A DNA stretch of 64,000 bases from contig CAKKNE010000003.1 in assembly GCA_918797485.1 (NCBI GenBank), forward strand, positions 372,001 to 436,000, in the 5' to 3' direction. This document shows, piece by piece, positions 54,871 through 63,158 of this stretch. The notes below the pieces were generated by a model. That model was not told the DNA's origin. It saw only the letters and a list, made by a program, of their open reading frames with translations, and searched no databases. The position numbers were made by a program, and so were the translations under genes. Source of the stretch: Pelagomonas calceolata (taxonomy: Eukaryota; Sar; Pelagophyceae; Pelagomonadales; Pelagomonadaceae). Positions within the stretch are counted from its first letter, which is position 1. Each line of letters starts with the position of its first letter.

Positions 54871-54890
54871 GCTAGCTGTAAGACACTAGC
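54871..54890 (+). promoter_or_regulatory. Oriented upstream element, copy 10 (short spacer)
   Basis: Reads GCTAGCTGTAAGACACTAGC without the usual GGNN spacer, 190 bp before the hydrolase ATG at 55080. It is the shortest copy. The divergent thioredoxin gene has none facing it. Confidence 0.65.
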
Positions 54891-55059
54891 AGCCCAGCAA
54901 GCGGCTCTGGGAGGCCTTCCTGGGCGCACGAGCAAGTAGAAGTACCAAATTCCTTTTCCAGACGCCTCTTGGTGCATTCCTTCAAGGCGGCAGGGCTGTG
55001 CCGGCGTTCAGACGCTTGCAGACATTGCATCTCACAAGGTGCTCTCTGGCACTACCCAG

Positions 55060-55073
55060 ACGCCATCGACGCA
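55060..55073 (+). promoter_or_regulatory. GACGC-CATC-GACGC core before a start codon
   Basis: GACGCCATCGACGCAG ends six bases before the ATG at 55080. It is identical in its first 14 bases to the intron cores. Because CAG follows, it might be the 3' end of a 5'-UTR intron. Confidence 0.45.
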
Positions 55074-55079
55074 GCGATC

Positions 55080-55703
55080 ATGACCGAGCGCGAAGCCGTC
55101 GTCACGCTGGAGAGCGGCGCGACGGCCGCCCTGCGACGCGGCGCGAACGATCTCGGCGTCGTGTGTCTGCATCCGTGGGGCCCGCTGGGCGGGTCTCGCG
55201 ACGACCCGCACGTGGTCACGGCCTCGAACTTCTTCGCGGGCCGGGGCTGTCACACGTGCCGCGTGGACTTCCGCGGCGGCGTGGGCCGCGGCCACGGCAG
55301 TGTGGCCGACGCCGTCGCGGCGGCTGCCGTATTAAGGGACGCCGGCACCCAGCGCATCGTCGTGGTCGGCTACTCGTACGGCTCGCTGATTGCCATAAGG
55401 GCGGCGGCGAAGCTGCCCGATTGTGTCGGGTGGGTCGCCGTGAACCCGCCTTTATCGTACGCGTGGTTCCTCTACTCGTTCTGCGGCGACCACGCCGCGG
55501 CCGCGCGCGCCTCAACCCTCCCAAAAATGCTGCTCCACGCGACGGAGGACGTCTTCTGCTCGAATTCCACCTTCGACAGCTTCGTGGAAACCGTCCCGGA
55601 GCCGCGGACCATTGTTCGCGTCGAGGGCGCCTCGCACTTCGACGTGCGGCGGCCGCTCGCGGCGGCGCTGGCGGAGTGGGGCGGGGCGATTCTTGATAAG
55701 TGA
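55080..55703 (+). CDS. Alpha/beta-hydrolase fold protein
   Basis: 207 residues from MTEREAVVTLES; the frame is open upstream but the ATG at 55080 places strand one correctly. The nucleophile elbow is GYSYGS (Ser near residue 98); LGVVCLHPWGPLGGSRDDP holds the oxyanion-type strand and VDFRGGVGRGHGS follows. A late Asp (ATEDVF) and His (GASHFDVRR) complete the triad in order. The closest general type is the small bacterial dienelactone/KANL3-like hydrolases, but the substrate is unknown. No targeting signal is seen. Confidence 0.82.
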   Translation: MTEREAVVTLESGATAALRRGANDLGVVCLHPWGPLGGSRDDPHVVTASNFFAGRGCHTCRVDFRGGVGRGHGSVADAVAAAAVLRDAGTQRIVVVGYSYGSLIAIRAAAKLPDCVGWVAVNPPLSYAWFLYSFCGDHAAAARASTLPKMLLHATEDVFCSNSTFDSFVETVPEPRTIVRVEGASHFDVRRPLAAALAEWGGAILDK

Positions 55704-55731
55704 GTTCTGTTGTTAGTCGTGTGACTCGTGT

Positions 55732-56454
55732 CTAGCGGCGGCGGCGCTTGTAGCGCGGTCCGTGGCCGGCCGCCGGGCGCTCGCGTGGCACCAGCTTCCC
55801 GTCGACGACCGGGTTCGTCTTGCGCTTCCCTTGGAGGCCCGCCCGCCGGATCGCCGCGTTAACGGCGTGCGCCGCCTGCTCCTGGGTGTCGAAGAGGCCG
55901 ATGTAGAGCCGCTCGCAGTTCGCGTCGCTGTAGCACGCCTTCCACCGTCGCCTCTGCTTGCTCCAAGACACGCCCCAATACTTGGACGTCGTCTCCGTCG
56001 GCGCGCGCGCCGTGTCCGGGGCGATCACGCCGGAGCGATCGAGCTTGTTGTGCGGGCCAGACGGCTTCGGCACCAGCGCGCCCGTCGCGTCGACCGCGTT
56101 CGTTTTGCGCTTGCCTTCGAGGCCGGCGTCGCGGATGGCTTTATTTACCGCGCGCGCGGCCTCCTCCTCGTCGTCGAAGCGGCCGATGGAGCGCCGCTTG
56201 CCATCCGCGTCCAAATATTGCGCCTGCCACTTATTTCTTTCCCGATTCCAGACCACGCCCCAGAACCGCGACGACATCGTCCTCGCGCCGCCCGAGACGT
56301 AGGCGACCGTCTCGTCGCCTGAATCATACGCGACGGTCGTGTCGCCGTCTTCGTCCGGCGCGTCACCAACGCGCTCATTGTCGCCGTCGCTCTCGCGTTG
56401 AGCGACGATGATGGCGTCGAGCTGGAGCAAAACGTGTGGGGGGGGCAACTCCAT
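55732..56454 (-). CDS. Two-AP2-domain DNA-binding protein
   Basis: 240 residues. Two AP2/ERF-type domains: SSRFWGVVWNRERNKWQAQYLDADGKRRSIGRFDDEEEAARAVNKAI and SKYWGVSWSKQRRRWKACYSDANCERLYIGLFDTQEQAAHAVNAAI. Both have the three-stranded sheet and the helix with A.AV. A basic tail (RYKRRRR) and an acidic N-terminus (DNERVGDAPDEDGDTT) flank them. Such AP2 proteins are abundant in stramenopile algae and are presumed transcription factors; target genes are unknown. The divergent neighbour is the HAD-HIT gene; the upstream element faces that gene. Confidence 0.9.
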   Translation of the reverse strand: MELPPPHVLLQLDAIIVAQRESDGDNERVGDAPDEDGDTTVAYDSGDETVAYVSGGARTMSSRFWGVVWNRERNKWQAQYLDADGKRRSIGRFDDEEEAARAVNKAIRDAGLEGKRKTNAVDATGALVPKPSGPHNKLDRSGVIAPDTARAPTETTSKYWGVSWSKQRRRWKACYSDANCERLYIGLFDTQEQAAHAVNAAIRRAGLQGKRKTNPVVDGKLVPRERPAAGHGPRYKRRRR

Positions 56455-56629
56455 GTCCGTCGGCTTCAGAGAGCACTCAGAGTCTCCCAGAGCCAGGACT
56501 CTCCCTGTCTCAGTGAATAGTATTGAGCCTTCCGCGCCTGGACCCTGGACTCAGTGGACCAAGGTTAAAACGCGACAAGTACGGAGAAACCGCAAATCGA
56601 CTTGTTCTTGTCCCTCAGTCTAGAAGCAA

Positions 56630-56652
56630 CCTAGCGTTCAGTAAGACACTAG
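56630..56652 (+). promoter_or_regulatory. Oriented upstream element, copy 11
   Basis: Reads CCTAGCGTTC then AGTAAGACACTAGA, 193 bp before the HAD-HIT ATG at 56845. Outer bases are slightly degenerate; the GTAAGACACTAG core is intact. Confidence 0.62.
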
Positions 56653-56844
56653 AAACCTAGCAGGTGCGCATTGCGGCAGCCACGCTGTTGGTGGGCTGGT
56701 GCACGGTGAAACTTCGGCATTGTGTCGCCTATAACGCGTCGTTGCGCGTGCACCATCGATTCCGGCTTTAAACCCCTAAGAGCGCTACAACAAGCGGCAA
56801 GCTGAGCTGCGTGAGCACACGGCCGCCTACCTGCACGAGAAATC

Positions 56845-57969
56845 ATGGAGACAACGCCGCCGCCCGCACCCACCGTGCTGCGAGCCGTGAGCCTCGACTT
56901 CGACGACACCCTCATCGAATCCGAGGCCATGAAACGCGCCGCGCTCGTGCGCGTCGCGTCGGCCTTCGACGGCGGCGAGGCGGCGCTCGGCCGCATCCAG
57001 ACCGACTCGCGCACCGGCGCCAAGGTGACGCGGCACACCATCTTTCGGGATTTCTGCCGAGAGGTGCCGGCGGCGCGCGCCGTCGGCGCCGAGGCGCTCG
57101 TGGACCGCTACTCAGAGGCCGTGCGCGAGGGCATCGCCAGCGCGACGGAGGTGCACGGCGCCTCGCGATTACTTGCCGAGCTACGCGACCGAAATGTGCC
57201 CACGTTCATCAACTCGGCGACGCCAACGTCCGCGCTGCAAGACGCCGTCAAGGCGCGGGGCTGGGACCGCTTCGTCTCGGCGGCGCTCGGCGCGCCCGAG
57301 GGCGGCGGCGACAAGGTCGACAATCTCGCGGAGATCGCGAAGCGAGCCGGTTGTACGGCCGCGGCGGTGGCGCATATCGGCGACGGCGCCAACGACGCGT
57401 CGGCAGCGCAGCGCTTCGGCAGCGCGTTCTTCCGCATCGGCGGCGAGGGCTACCGTGACATTAGTGCCTTGATGCCGGTGTTGCTGGCGCGCCTCGGGCT
57501 GCCGGCGCCGGCGACGTGCCGCATCTGCGAGAAGAATTCAAAGCTCGACGCCTTACCCTACGGCGGCCTCGTGTGGTCGTCGCCGCGCTGGTTGTTGCTC
57601 CACGCCTCCAAACCAACAGGCGTCGCGGGCCACTTGATGCTCCACGCGCGAAGGCACGTCGTCGGGCCCGCGGACTTCAATGATTGCGAAGCCGCCGAGT
57701 TCGGCCCCGTGCTACGGCGCGTCTCCGACGCGCTCCAGACGGCTACTGGCGCGAAGCGCATCTATACCTGCTTCATGTCGGAGTCGTCGCCGCATTTGCA
57801 CGTGCACCTGGTGCCGCGCCTCCACGACGCCGACGTCACGGGCTTCGACGTGTTCCAGCTGCAGGCGCGGGCCAAGAGCGGTGCGGTCGAGGCGGCGGGC
57901 GATGACGCGTGCCGAGCGATCGTGGACGCGGTGCGCGCGGATTTGGCGGCGCGGCCGCCGTCATTGTGA
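56845..57969 (+). CDS. HAD hydrolase - HIT domain fusion protein
   Basis: 374 residues. N-terminal HAD-superfamily phosphatase: motif I in VSLDFDDTLIES (Asp 18 and Asp 20), motif II in FINSATPTS, Lys in GGDKVDN, motif IV AHIGDGANDASAAQ. C-terminal HIT domain from about residue 215: CRICEKN.KLDALPYGGLVWSS, HLMLHARRHV, and the histidine triad HLHVHLVPR near 317. HIT enzymes cleave or transfer nucleotides from dinucleotides (Hint/FHIT/GalT type). The joining is within one uninterrupted frame. Possible function: coupled removal of a phosphate and a nucleotide in one pathway. Substrate unknown. No targeting peptide is seen. Confidence 0.87.
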   Translation: METTPPPAPTVLRAVSLDFDDTLIESEAMKRAALVRVASAFDGGEAALGRIQTDSRTGAKVTRHTIFRDFCREVPAARAVGAEALVDRYSEAVREGIASATEVHGASRLLAELRDRNVPTFINSATPTSALQDAVKARGWDRFVSAALGAPEGGGDKVDNLAEIAKRAGCTAAAVAHIGDGANDASAAQRFGSAFFRIGGEGYRDISALMPVLLARLGLPAPATCRICEKNSKLDALPYGGLVWSSPRWLLLHASKPTGVAGHLMLHARRHVVGPADFNDCEAAEFGPVLRRVSDALQTATGAKRIYTCFMSESSPHLHVHLVPRLHDADVTGFDVFQLQARAKSGAVEAAGDDACRAIVDAVRADLAARPPSL

Positions 57970-58113
57970 GTAGTAAAAGTAGTGTTTGTCGTTGACAAAA
58001 AGTATTCTGCCCACTAATGTACCGTTTAAGGTTAGGAGCTCGACTTAATCCAGAGGGCCCGAGGTAAGTTCTCGCGCCAGTCGAGGGATGGGGATGGGAT
58101 GGAGAAGAGAGGC

Positions 58114-59075
58114 CTAGGCGTTGATCTTCTTGAGGAACTCCTCGCCCGTCATCGGCGACGAGAACATGCCGAACGTGCCCTCGGTAGCGCCTCGGTGCCC
58201 CTCGGCGGACGTCGTCGCGCAGCAGTCAGTCAGCGTGATCGTGTTGAACCCCTTCTCGTAAGCCGTGCGCATCGTAGACTCCACGCAGCAGTTCGTGAGG
58301 AAGCCAGAAAGGACAACAGTTTCAATCTTCTTCTTCACGAGGTGGGACTCGAGGTCCGTGCCCGGGAAGCCGTCGAGGCCCCGCTTGCCGTTGACGACGA
58401 TGTCGCCCTTGAGTGGCTTCATCGATTCGTGGAAGTCCGCGTTCCACGTGCCCTGCGTGAAGAGACGGTCCTTGGCGCAGCCGGCGAGGATGCCGAGGCA
58501 CTTGTTCGGGTCTGTGTGGAAATTAGATTTCGGACGCCCCACGCCATCGACGCGACGTCGGTTTTCCACACAGGCCGAACTGTCCGAGGCGTCCTCCTTG
58601 AACATGATCGGCGCGTGGATCACGGTGATGCCCTTGGCGCGCGCGGCGGCCACCACTTTCGCGCTCTTCTCAAGCATACCCGTCTCCTTCATGGACTCGG
58701 CGACGGCGCCGTGCAGCTTGCCGCCCTCGGTCGTGAACTCGTTCCTGCGTCGATGGCGCCGCGTTAACGACGGCGTGACGGGCGCGGGTGCGGCGGGTAA
58801 CGGCGTGCGGCGCGCGCGCCATATCTGACTCGGGTCGCGGGAAAAAACGGCGCGCTCAGGAAAATTGCTGCGCGGCGTAGTTACTGGTACTCGATCAGGA
58901 CCAGGGCTGTTTTGGACGTATCCAACTCGCATCCACCCTTAGCTTTCGCGGGCTTGAACACGCGGGCCGATTTGGAGGACGTAAGACCTGCACAGCGATC
59001 TCGAGGGTTACAGAGCCGCCGGCCGAGCGCGCGATGGCGCGGCGGCGAGCGGAGATTGCGGCGCGGCTCACGCAC
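58114..59075 (-). CDS. Isochorismatase-like cysteine hydrolase, three or more exons
   Basis: Exon with ..TSKTALVLIEYQ ends at 58885; then exons 58744-58572 and 58511-58114. Introns 58745-58884 and 58512-58571 are GT-AG. Splicing restores ALVLIEYQ|NEFTTEGGKLHG and ASDSSA|YPNKCLGILAGC. Family core: QNEFTTEGG, VIHAPIMF, FPGTDLESHLVKKKIETVVLSGFLTNCCVESTMRTAYEKGFN, with the catalytic Cys in FLTNCCV. The first-strand Asp of the triad is replaced by Glu (LIEYQ rather than vvDmQ). The frame before TSK has no in-frame ATG (nearest is out of frame at about 59079), so the first exon probably has another small intron and the start is not settled. Function: hydrolase of unknown substrate. Confidence 0.75.
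58512..58571 (-). mobile_element. Introner-like intron with terminal inverted repeats
   Basis: A 60-bp GT-AG intron. In gene sense it starts GTGTGGAAAACC and ends AATTTCCACACAG, so GTGTGGAAA and TTTCCACAC are exact inverted repeats at its ends. The interior has GTCGCGTCGATGGCGTGG. This is the clearest copy of the family. Confidence 0.7.
58745..58884 (-). mobile_element. Introner-core intron
   Basis: A 140-bp GT-AG intron, longer than the others. The core GGCGCCATCGACGC abuts the CAG acceptor, in reverse orientation compared with 58512-58571. No inverted-repeat ends are evident. Confidence 0.5.
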
Positions 59076-59251
59076 CCATTCTTAGCCTAGATCTGCTTCA
59101 AATCGCGTTGAAATACAGGATCGTCTGAGCAAAAACCCGTGCCCCGTCTTAGCGAGGAGCGGCTAGGGGGGCGCGCGACGTAAGAAACCCGAAGCAAAAA
59201 TTGCACAAACGGGGAAAGTTACTCGGAGGAGGGAGGGCAAAAGAGCGCGAC

Positions 59252-61247
59252 CTAGGCCGCCACGGCCACGTCCTCGCCGTCGCCGTACAGCCCGTCGATG
59301 TCGAGCTGGTGCGCGGCCAACACCGCCGCCCGCTTCACCGAGAGCTTGGGAGTGACCATACCTCTCGCCGCATTGAACCCCTCCGAAACCACGCCAACCC
59401 GTTCCGGCTTCTCGAAGGACTTGAATTTGGAACCATGATACTCAACTTCAGCTTCCATGAGGTGCACGATCTCCGTCCTGTGGTTCTCCAGCAGCTCTTC
59501 GATCTTCGCTCTAGGTTCAAACGTGAACGGCGCCGGCATCGTCACACCTTCCACCCCAAATTTGTTCGCCACGTTCACCCAGTCGGGCGCCACCAAACAA
59601 ACGTTGTGCTCCTTGTTCTCGCCGTACACAAAGGCCTGGGCGATGAAGCGCGATCTTGCGAGCGTATCTTCGAGCGGTGCCGGCGCCACGTACTTCCCGT
59701 TGGCCAGTTTATACAGCTCCTTGACCCGTCCTACTACTCTGACATGTCCGTCGGCCTCCATGACGCACCGGTCGCCCGTCTTGAACCATATCTCATTATT
59801 ATCTTCGTAGAGGACTTCACTCGTTTCCTCCGGCCGCTTCCAGTAGCCCCGCATCACGCCTGGTCCTGAAGCTACCAATTCGCCCGGCTCGCCGTTCGGG
59901 ACTTCGTTATTATCAGGATCAATGCATTTTAATTGCACACCTTTGAGAGCCTTGCCTATCGATCCCGGGAGTAGGTTCTTCGGGTCGAAGGGCTGCTCCT
60001 TTGCTAGTACTGGTGACGTTTCTGTCAAGCCATACCCAGAGGTCATCGGGATGCCGATGGCCTCGATGAACTCTCTGACCGACGGCGAGACGGCCGCGCC
60101 GCCGTTCCCGCAGAACTTGACCTCTCCACCTAAAGCTCCGCGCACCTTCTTCAGGATGAGCGCGTCGAGGATCGAATGTTGGATCTTCTCGACGAAGGAA
60201 GGACCCGGTAGTGATGAATCGTACCGGCGCTTCGCCTGGGCACTACCTAACGCGATGGCCTTGTCCGCTAGAGCCTTCTTGCCGTCGGACATGCCTCTCC
60301 TATTCGCCCGGAAGCCGTCGTAGATCTTGTTGTAGAGCGCGGGGACCTGCGTGATTGTTGTGTGACGCGTCGATGGCGTCAACGAAAGTATAAAGGACGC
60401 CGCTTCATGCGGCAAACAACACGTCCGGCTTGGCCTCTTTCGCTTCGTCGAGGAATTGCGTCGGATCGGAACAGAGCGCGACCTCGTGGCCGCCCGCGAG
60501 CATGCCGTGCAGTTCGAGGGTCTGGCCGTAGATGTGCGCCCATGGGAGCACCGCGAGCGACCGGACGGGAGTTTTCAGGCACCCGACGCTGACCAACTCG
60601 TCGACCATGCCGTCGCGCATGGTCAGGGCGTTCCACACTAGATTACTATGAGTCAATTCGACCCCTTTGGGTCTTCCGGTAGTTCCAGAGGTGTAGATCA
60701 ACGCCGCGGCGTCGTCCGGTCGGCAAGGATCTAGCGCGAGATCAGATCCACTTCCCTCGTTAATCAGAGCTTCCAACCCCCCGTCCTCGAAGCAGACCAC
60801 ATCTATATCCGTGACTTGACGCGCGGCCTCCGCTAATTCTGAAGTAGACACAAATAGCAACTTCGCGCCGGAGTCCTCGAGGATGTGCTTCCACTCCGCG
60901 GGCTTCTGCTGTTCATACAAGGGCACGTGGGCCGCGCCGACGGCGTAGGCGCCGTACATCGTACAAGCGAGGTTTTCGCGGTTCTTCGAGACACAAGCTA
61001 CTCTATCTCCTCTTCCGATAGACTTCTGGGCGAGGGCCCGCCCCAGATTCTGGGCCCGCTCGTTGCGTTCGGCGTAGGACGTCCAGGTCCACTCGCCTGA
61101 TGACGCGTCCTTGGCGCCTAAGCTCTTTTGATCGGCGTAGACGTCGCCGGCCGCTACTCCTAGCTCGTGGAGCGTGGCGACGCTCGTCGCTGGGATGGCT
61201 GTGCTGGAGAAGGCTCGCGCCGTGTTACGGGCCGTGTGGCGCAGCAT
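59252..61247 (-). CDS. Long-chain acyl-CoA synthetase (AMP-binding), two exons
   Basis: Exons 61247-60411 and 60346-59252; spliced length about 643 residues. The 64-bp intron is GC-AG, and the join DVLFA|VPALYNKIYDG restores a family-conserved stretch. Motifs: the AMP loop LIYTSGTTGRPKGVELTHSNL, LPWAHIYGQT, SGYGLTETSPV, GEPGELVASGPGVMRGYWKRPEETSE, and KTGDRCVMEADGHVRVVGRVKELYKLANGKYVAPAPLE with the C-terminal Lys. The N-terminus MLRHTARNTARAFSSTAIPATS is compatible with an organellar presequence. The enzyme activates fatty acids to acyl-CoA with ATP; chain preference is unknown. Confidence 0.93.
60347..60410 (-). mobile_element. Introner-like GC-AG intron in the acyl-CoA synthetase
   Basis: A 64-bp intron, GCATGAAGCGGCG...CACGCAG in gene sense, with the core GACGCCATCGACGCGTC in reverse orientation. 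The in-frame TGA right after GC forces splicing before it. Confidence 0.6.
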
Positions 61248-61766
61248 TTTTGCTCCTCAGTCTGCACTCAGAGCACTTTATTTATGATTATCAGTCCAGA
61301 GCACGCGGCTTTCGCTGGCTCACGTCTCACGGCTGGCGAGGTTGCTTTCCGAAGCTCAGATCTCTTATGCGTGCCCACACTGTGCTGTACAAGGGCTCTT
61401 TACCGATTCTGGGGAGCTGCTAACTTTTAGAAGCAGGCCCCCCATCGCCAGCGGTACGCCTCCAAGCAGCCGTCGGGAGTCATTCTGAGTCGTACTGCGG
61501 GCCGCAAAATGGCGCAAGGGCGCGCAACAAAGAAAGTGCGGGTTTCAGCCCCGTCCCGCGGCCGGATCCCGTCGCGGCCCCGCCGTCCGGCTAGCTGTAT
61601 CATCAGAGTAGGCTATCGTGAGGGGGCGCATACAAGGTCCGCTCAAGCTCCAGGACCCCGCTGAGCGCCCGAAGGAGCGCGGCCCTACGGCGTGAATCCC
61701 GACGTCGACGTCACCCGGTCCCAGGGCAAAGAATAAACACATCACTTATGTCAAGAGGGAGTCGGA
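61248..61766. other. Intergenic region, no feature seen
   Basis: About 520 bp between the acyl-CoA synthetase start and the cathepsin stop, both on the minus strand. No element copy, core motif or ORF of note. The acyl-CoA synthetase promoter should be here. Confidence 0.35.
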
Positions 61767-62933
61767 TCAGGAGGCCTCGCGCCGGCGCAGCATCAAATAA
61801 GCAACAAAAAACGCGACGACGGCGACCAGGAGCACCAACGCGGCGCGCTCCGGCTCGACGGGGCCGACGGCGGGCTCCCAGACCCAGGAGACTGGAGTGG
61901 AGACGAGCTCGATCGCGTCGCCCTCATCATCGGATGCCGCCTGATAATTGACGCCCGGCGCGCCCCAGCCGCCGACGTCGGCAAAAGTGCACGAACTCTC
62001 GATCATCGAGTCGTCGACGCCCCGCAGCACCCGCCCGAAGCCGGCCTCGCCCCAGTACTCGCCCCACGAGTTGCGGATCTCCCAGAACTCCGTGCCTTCA
62101 TGTACGCCCCAGCCGACGACTTCGACCACATGATCCGTGTCGTTCGCGCCGCGGCCGTTCGGCGGGTTCGCCTCGGCAATACCAGAAGTGTAGGTGAGTA
62201 GGGGCTCCGCGTCCAGGTTGCACGTCACGGGCCCGGCGCGCACGATTTCCCGTTGAATAGCTTCGGAGGCGGCCTTGGCGCCTACTTCATTCGACCCGGG
62301 CAGCTTGCCGTGCTCTGCCACCACTATGCGCGGGTACGGCGACGTCGCGCAAACGCCGCCGTTGTCGCAGGCGTGCTCATCCGACGCATCGCCGGGCACG
62401 GCCCAGCACGCGTGCTCTCCATCATGAGTAGGCATGCAGTTGCGGCAGATCGTGTCGCCACGACACCCGAGGCCGTCCTCGGCCTGGTAGGGGAAGCACG
62501 TCGCCGAGGGGTAGCCGCCAAAATTCTTGGCCCACGCGTAGGCGGACGTCGCCGAGCCGCCCTCGTGGCAGTTGCCGGCCTTGCCCCAGCCAGAATCTTC
62601 GCCGCCGCAGTTCAGCAGAACTTGCACGGCGACTAGTAGATCGGGCCCTGGATACGCGTCGTCCTTGACGCGCGCCCGAGCAATTTTTGTTCTATCTTGC
62701 AACGCGTGCGCGGTCCCAAAGGCGAAGCAGGCGCCGCAGTATTTGGGCACGTGCTGGTTCCACGACGGCGCCAGGAGACCGTGGTCGCGCCACGAGAAGC
62801 TTTTGGGGAGCTTTGTCGTTTTTGCGTCCGGTGGGGTCGTCGTGGCGGCCAAATCTTCGTGGGCGCGGACGTTCGCGAGGCGCGCTTGTGCCGTCGCGAG
62901 GAGTGCGAGGAGCAGCATTTGGGTGGCGCGCAT
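61767..62933 (-). CDS. Cathepsin X/Z-like cysteine protease with C-terminal membrane anchor
   Basis: 388 residues with a signal peptide (MRATQMLLLALLATAQA). Papain family C1: LPKSFSWRDHG, NQHVPKYCGACFAFGTAHALQDR (oxyanion Gln 60 and catalytic Cys 69; FAF replaces the usual WAF), the His in DTDHVVEVVGWG near 267, and the Asn in EIRNSWGEYWGEAGFGRV near 289. The NQH..YCGaC spacing and short propeptide are those of cathepsin X. Residues 362-383 form a TM helix (AALVLLVAVVAFFVAYLML) followed by RRREAS. Most cathepsin X proteins lack it, so this one is predicted to be a type I membrane protein of lysosome or vacuole, or of the surface. It is divergent to the MYND gene. Confidence 0.88.
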   Translation of the reverse strand: MRATQMLLLALLATAQARLANVRAHEDLAATTTPPDAKTTKLPKSFSWRDHGLLAPSWNQHVPKYCGACFAFGTAHALQDRTKIARARVKDDAYPGPDLLVAVQVLLNCGGEDSGWGKAGNCHEGGSATSAYAWAKNFGGYPSATCFPYQAEDGLGCRGDTICRNCMPTHDGEHACWAVPGDASDEHACDNGGVCATSPYPRIVVAEHGKLPGSNEVGAKAASEAIQREIVRAGPVTCNLDAEPLLTYTSGIAEANPPNGRGANDTDHVVEVVGWGVHEGTEFWEIRNSWGEYWGEAGFGRVLRGVDDSMIESSCTFADVGGWGAPGVNYQAASDDEGDAIELVSTPVSWVWEPAVGPVEPERAALVLLVAVVAFFVAYLMLRRREAS

Positions 62934-63074
62934 GCTTCCTGGTGTATAGGTGCCTTGCAGCCTCGATTTCTGCAGCGAGCGCGGCGACGGCGTAAGCGTG
63001 GACGTATGCTTGCTTCACGTAGGCGCTGGTTGCGTCTCAGGGCCGGTCTCACTCCTTTTGTGCTAGCCACTAAA

Positions 63075-63099
63075 GCTAGCGGCCTTTAAAGACACTAGA
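63075..63099 (+). promoter_or_regulatory. Oriented upstream element, copy 12
   Basis: Reads GCTAGCGGCC then TTTAAAGACACTAGA, 60 bp before the ATG at 63159 - the shortest distance of the family. A second GCTAGC lies at 63062. Confidence 0.6.
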
Positions 63100-63158
63100 A
63101 AGCTATCAATTAACTCAACCACGCGCGCGACCCTCATACCGCCCCAAACCAGACCAAA

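Noticed and set aside
54501-54929. Possible separate gene upstream of the thioredoxin in the extended frame to 54813
   Set aside because: The 62 residues before the ATG at 54627 are charged and non-conserved; the signal peptide begins at 54627.
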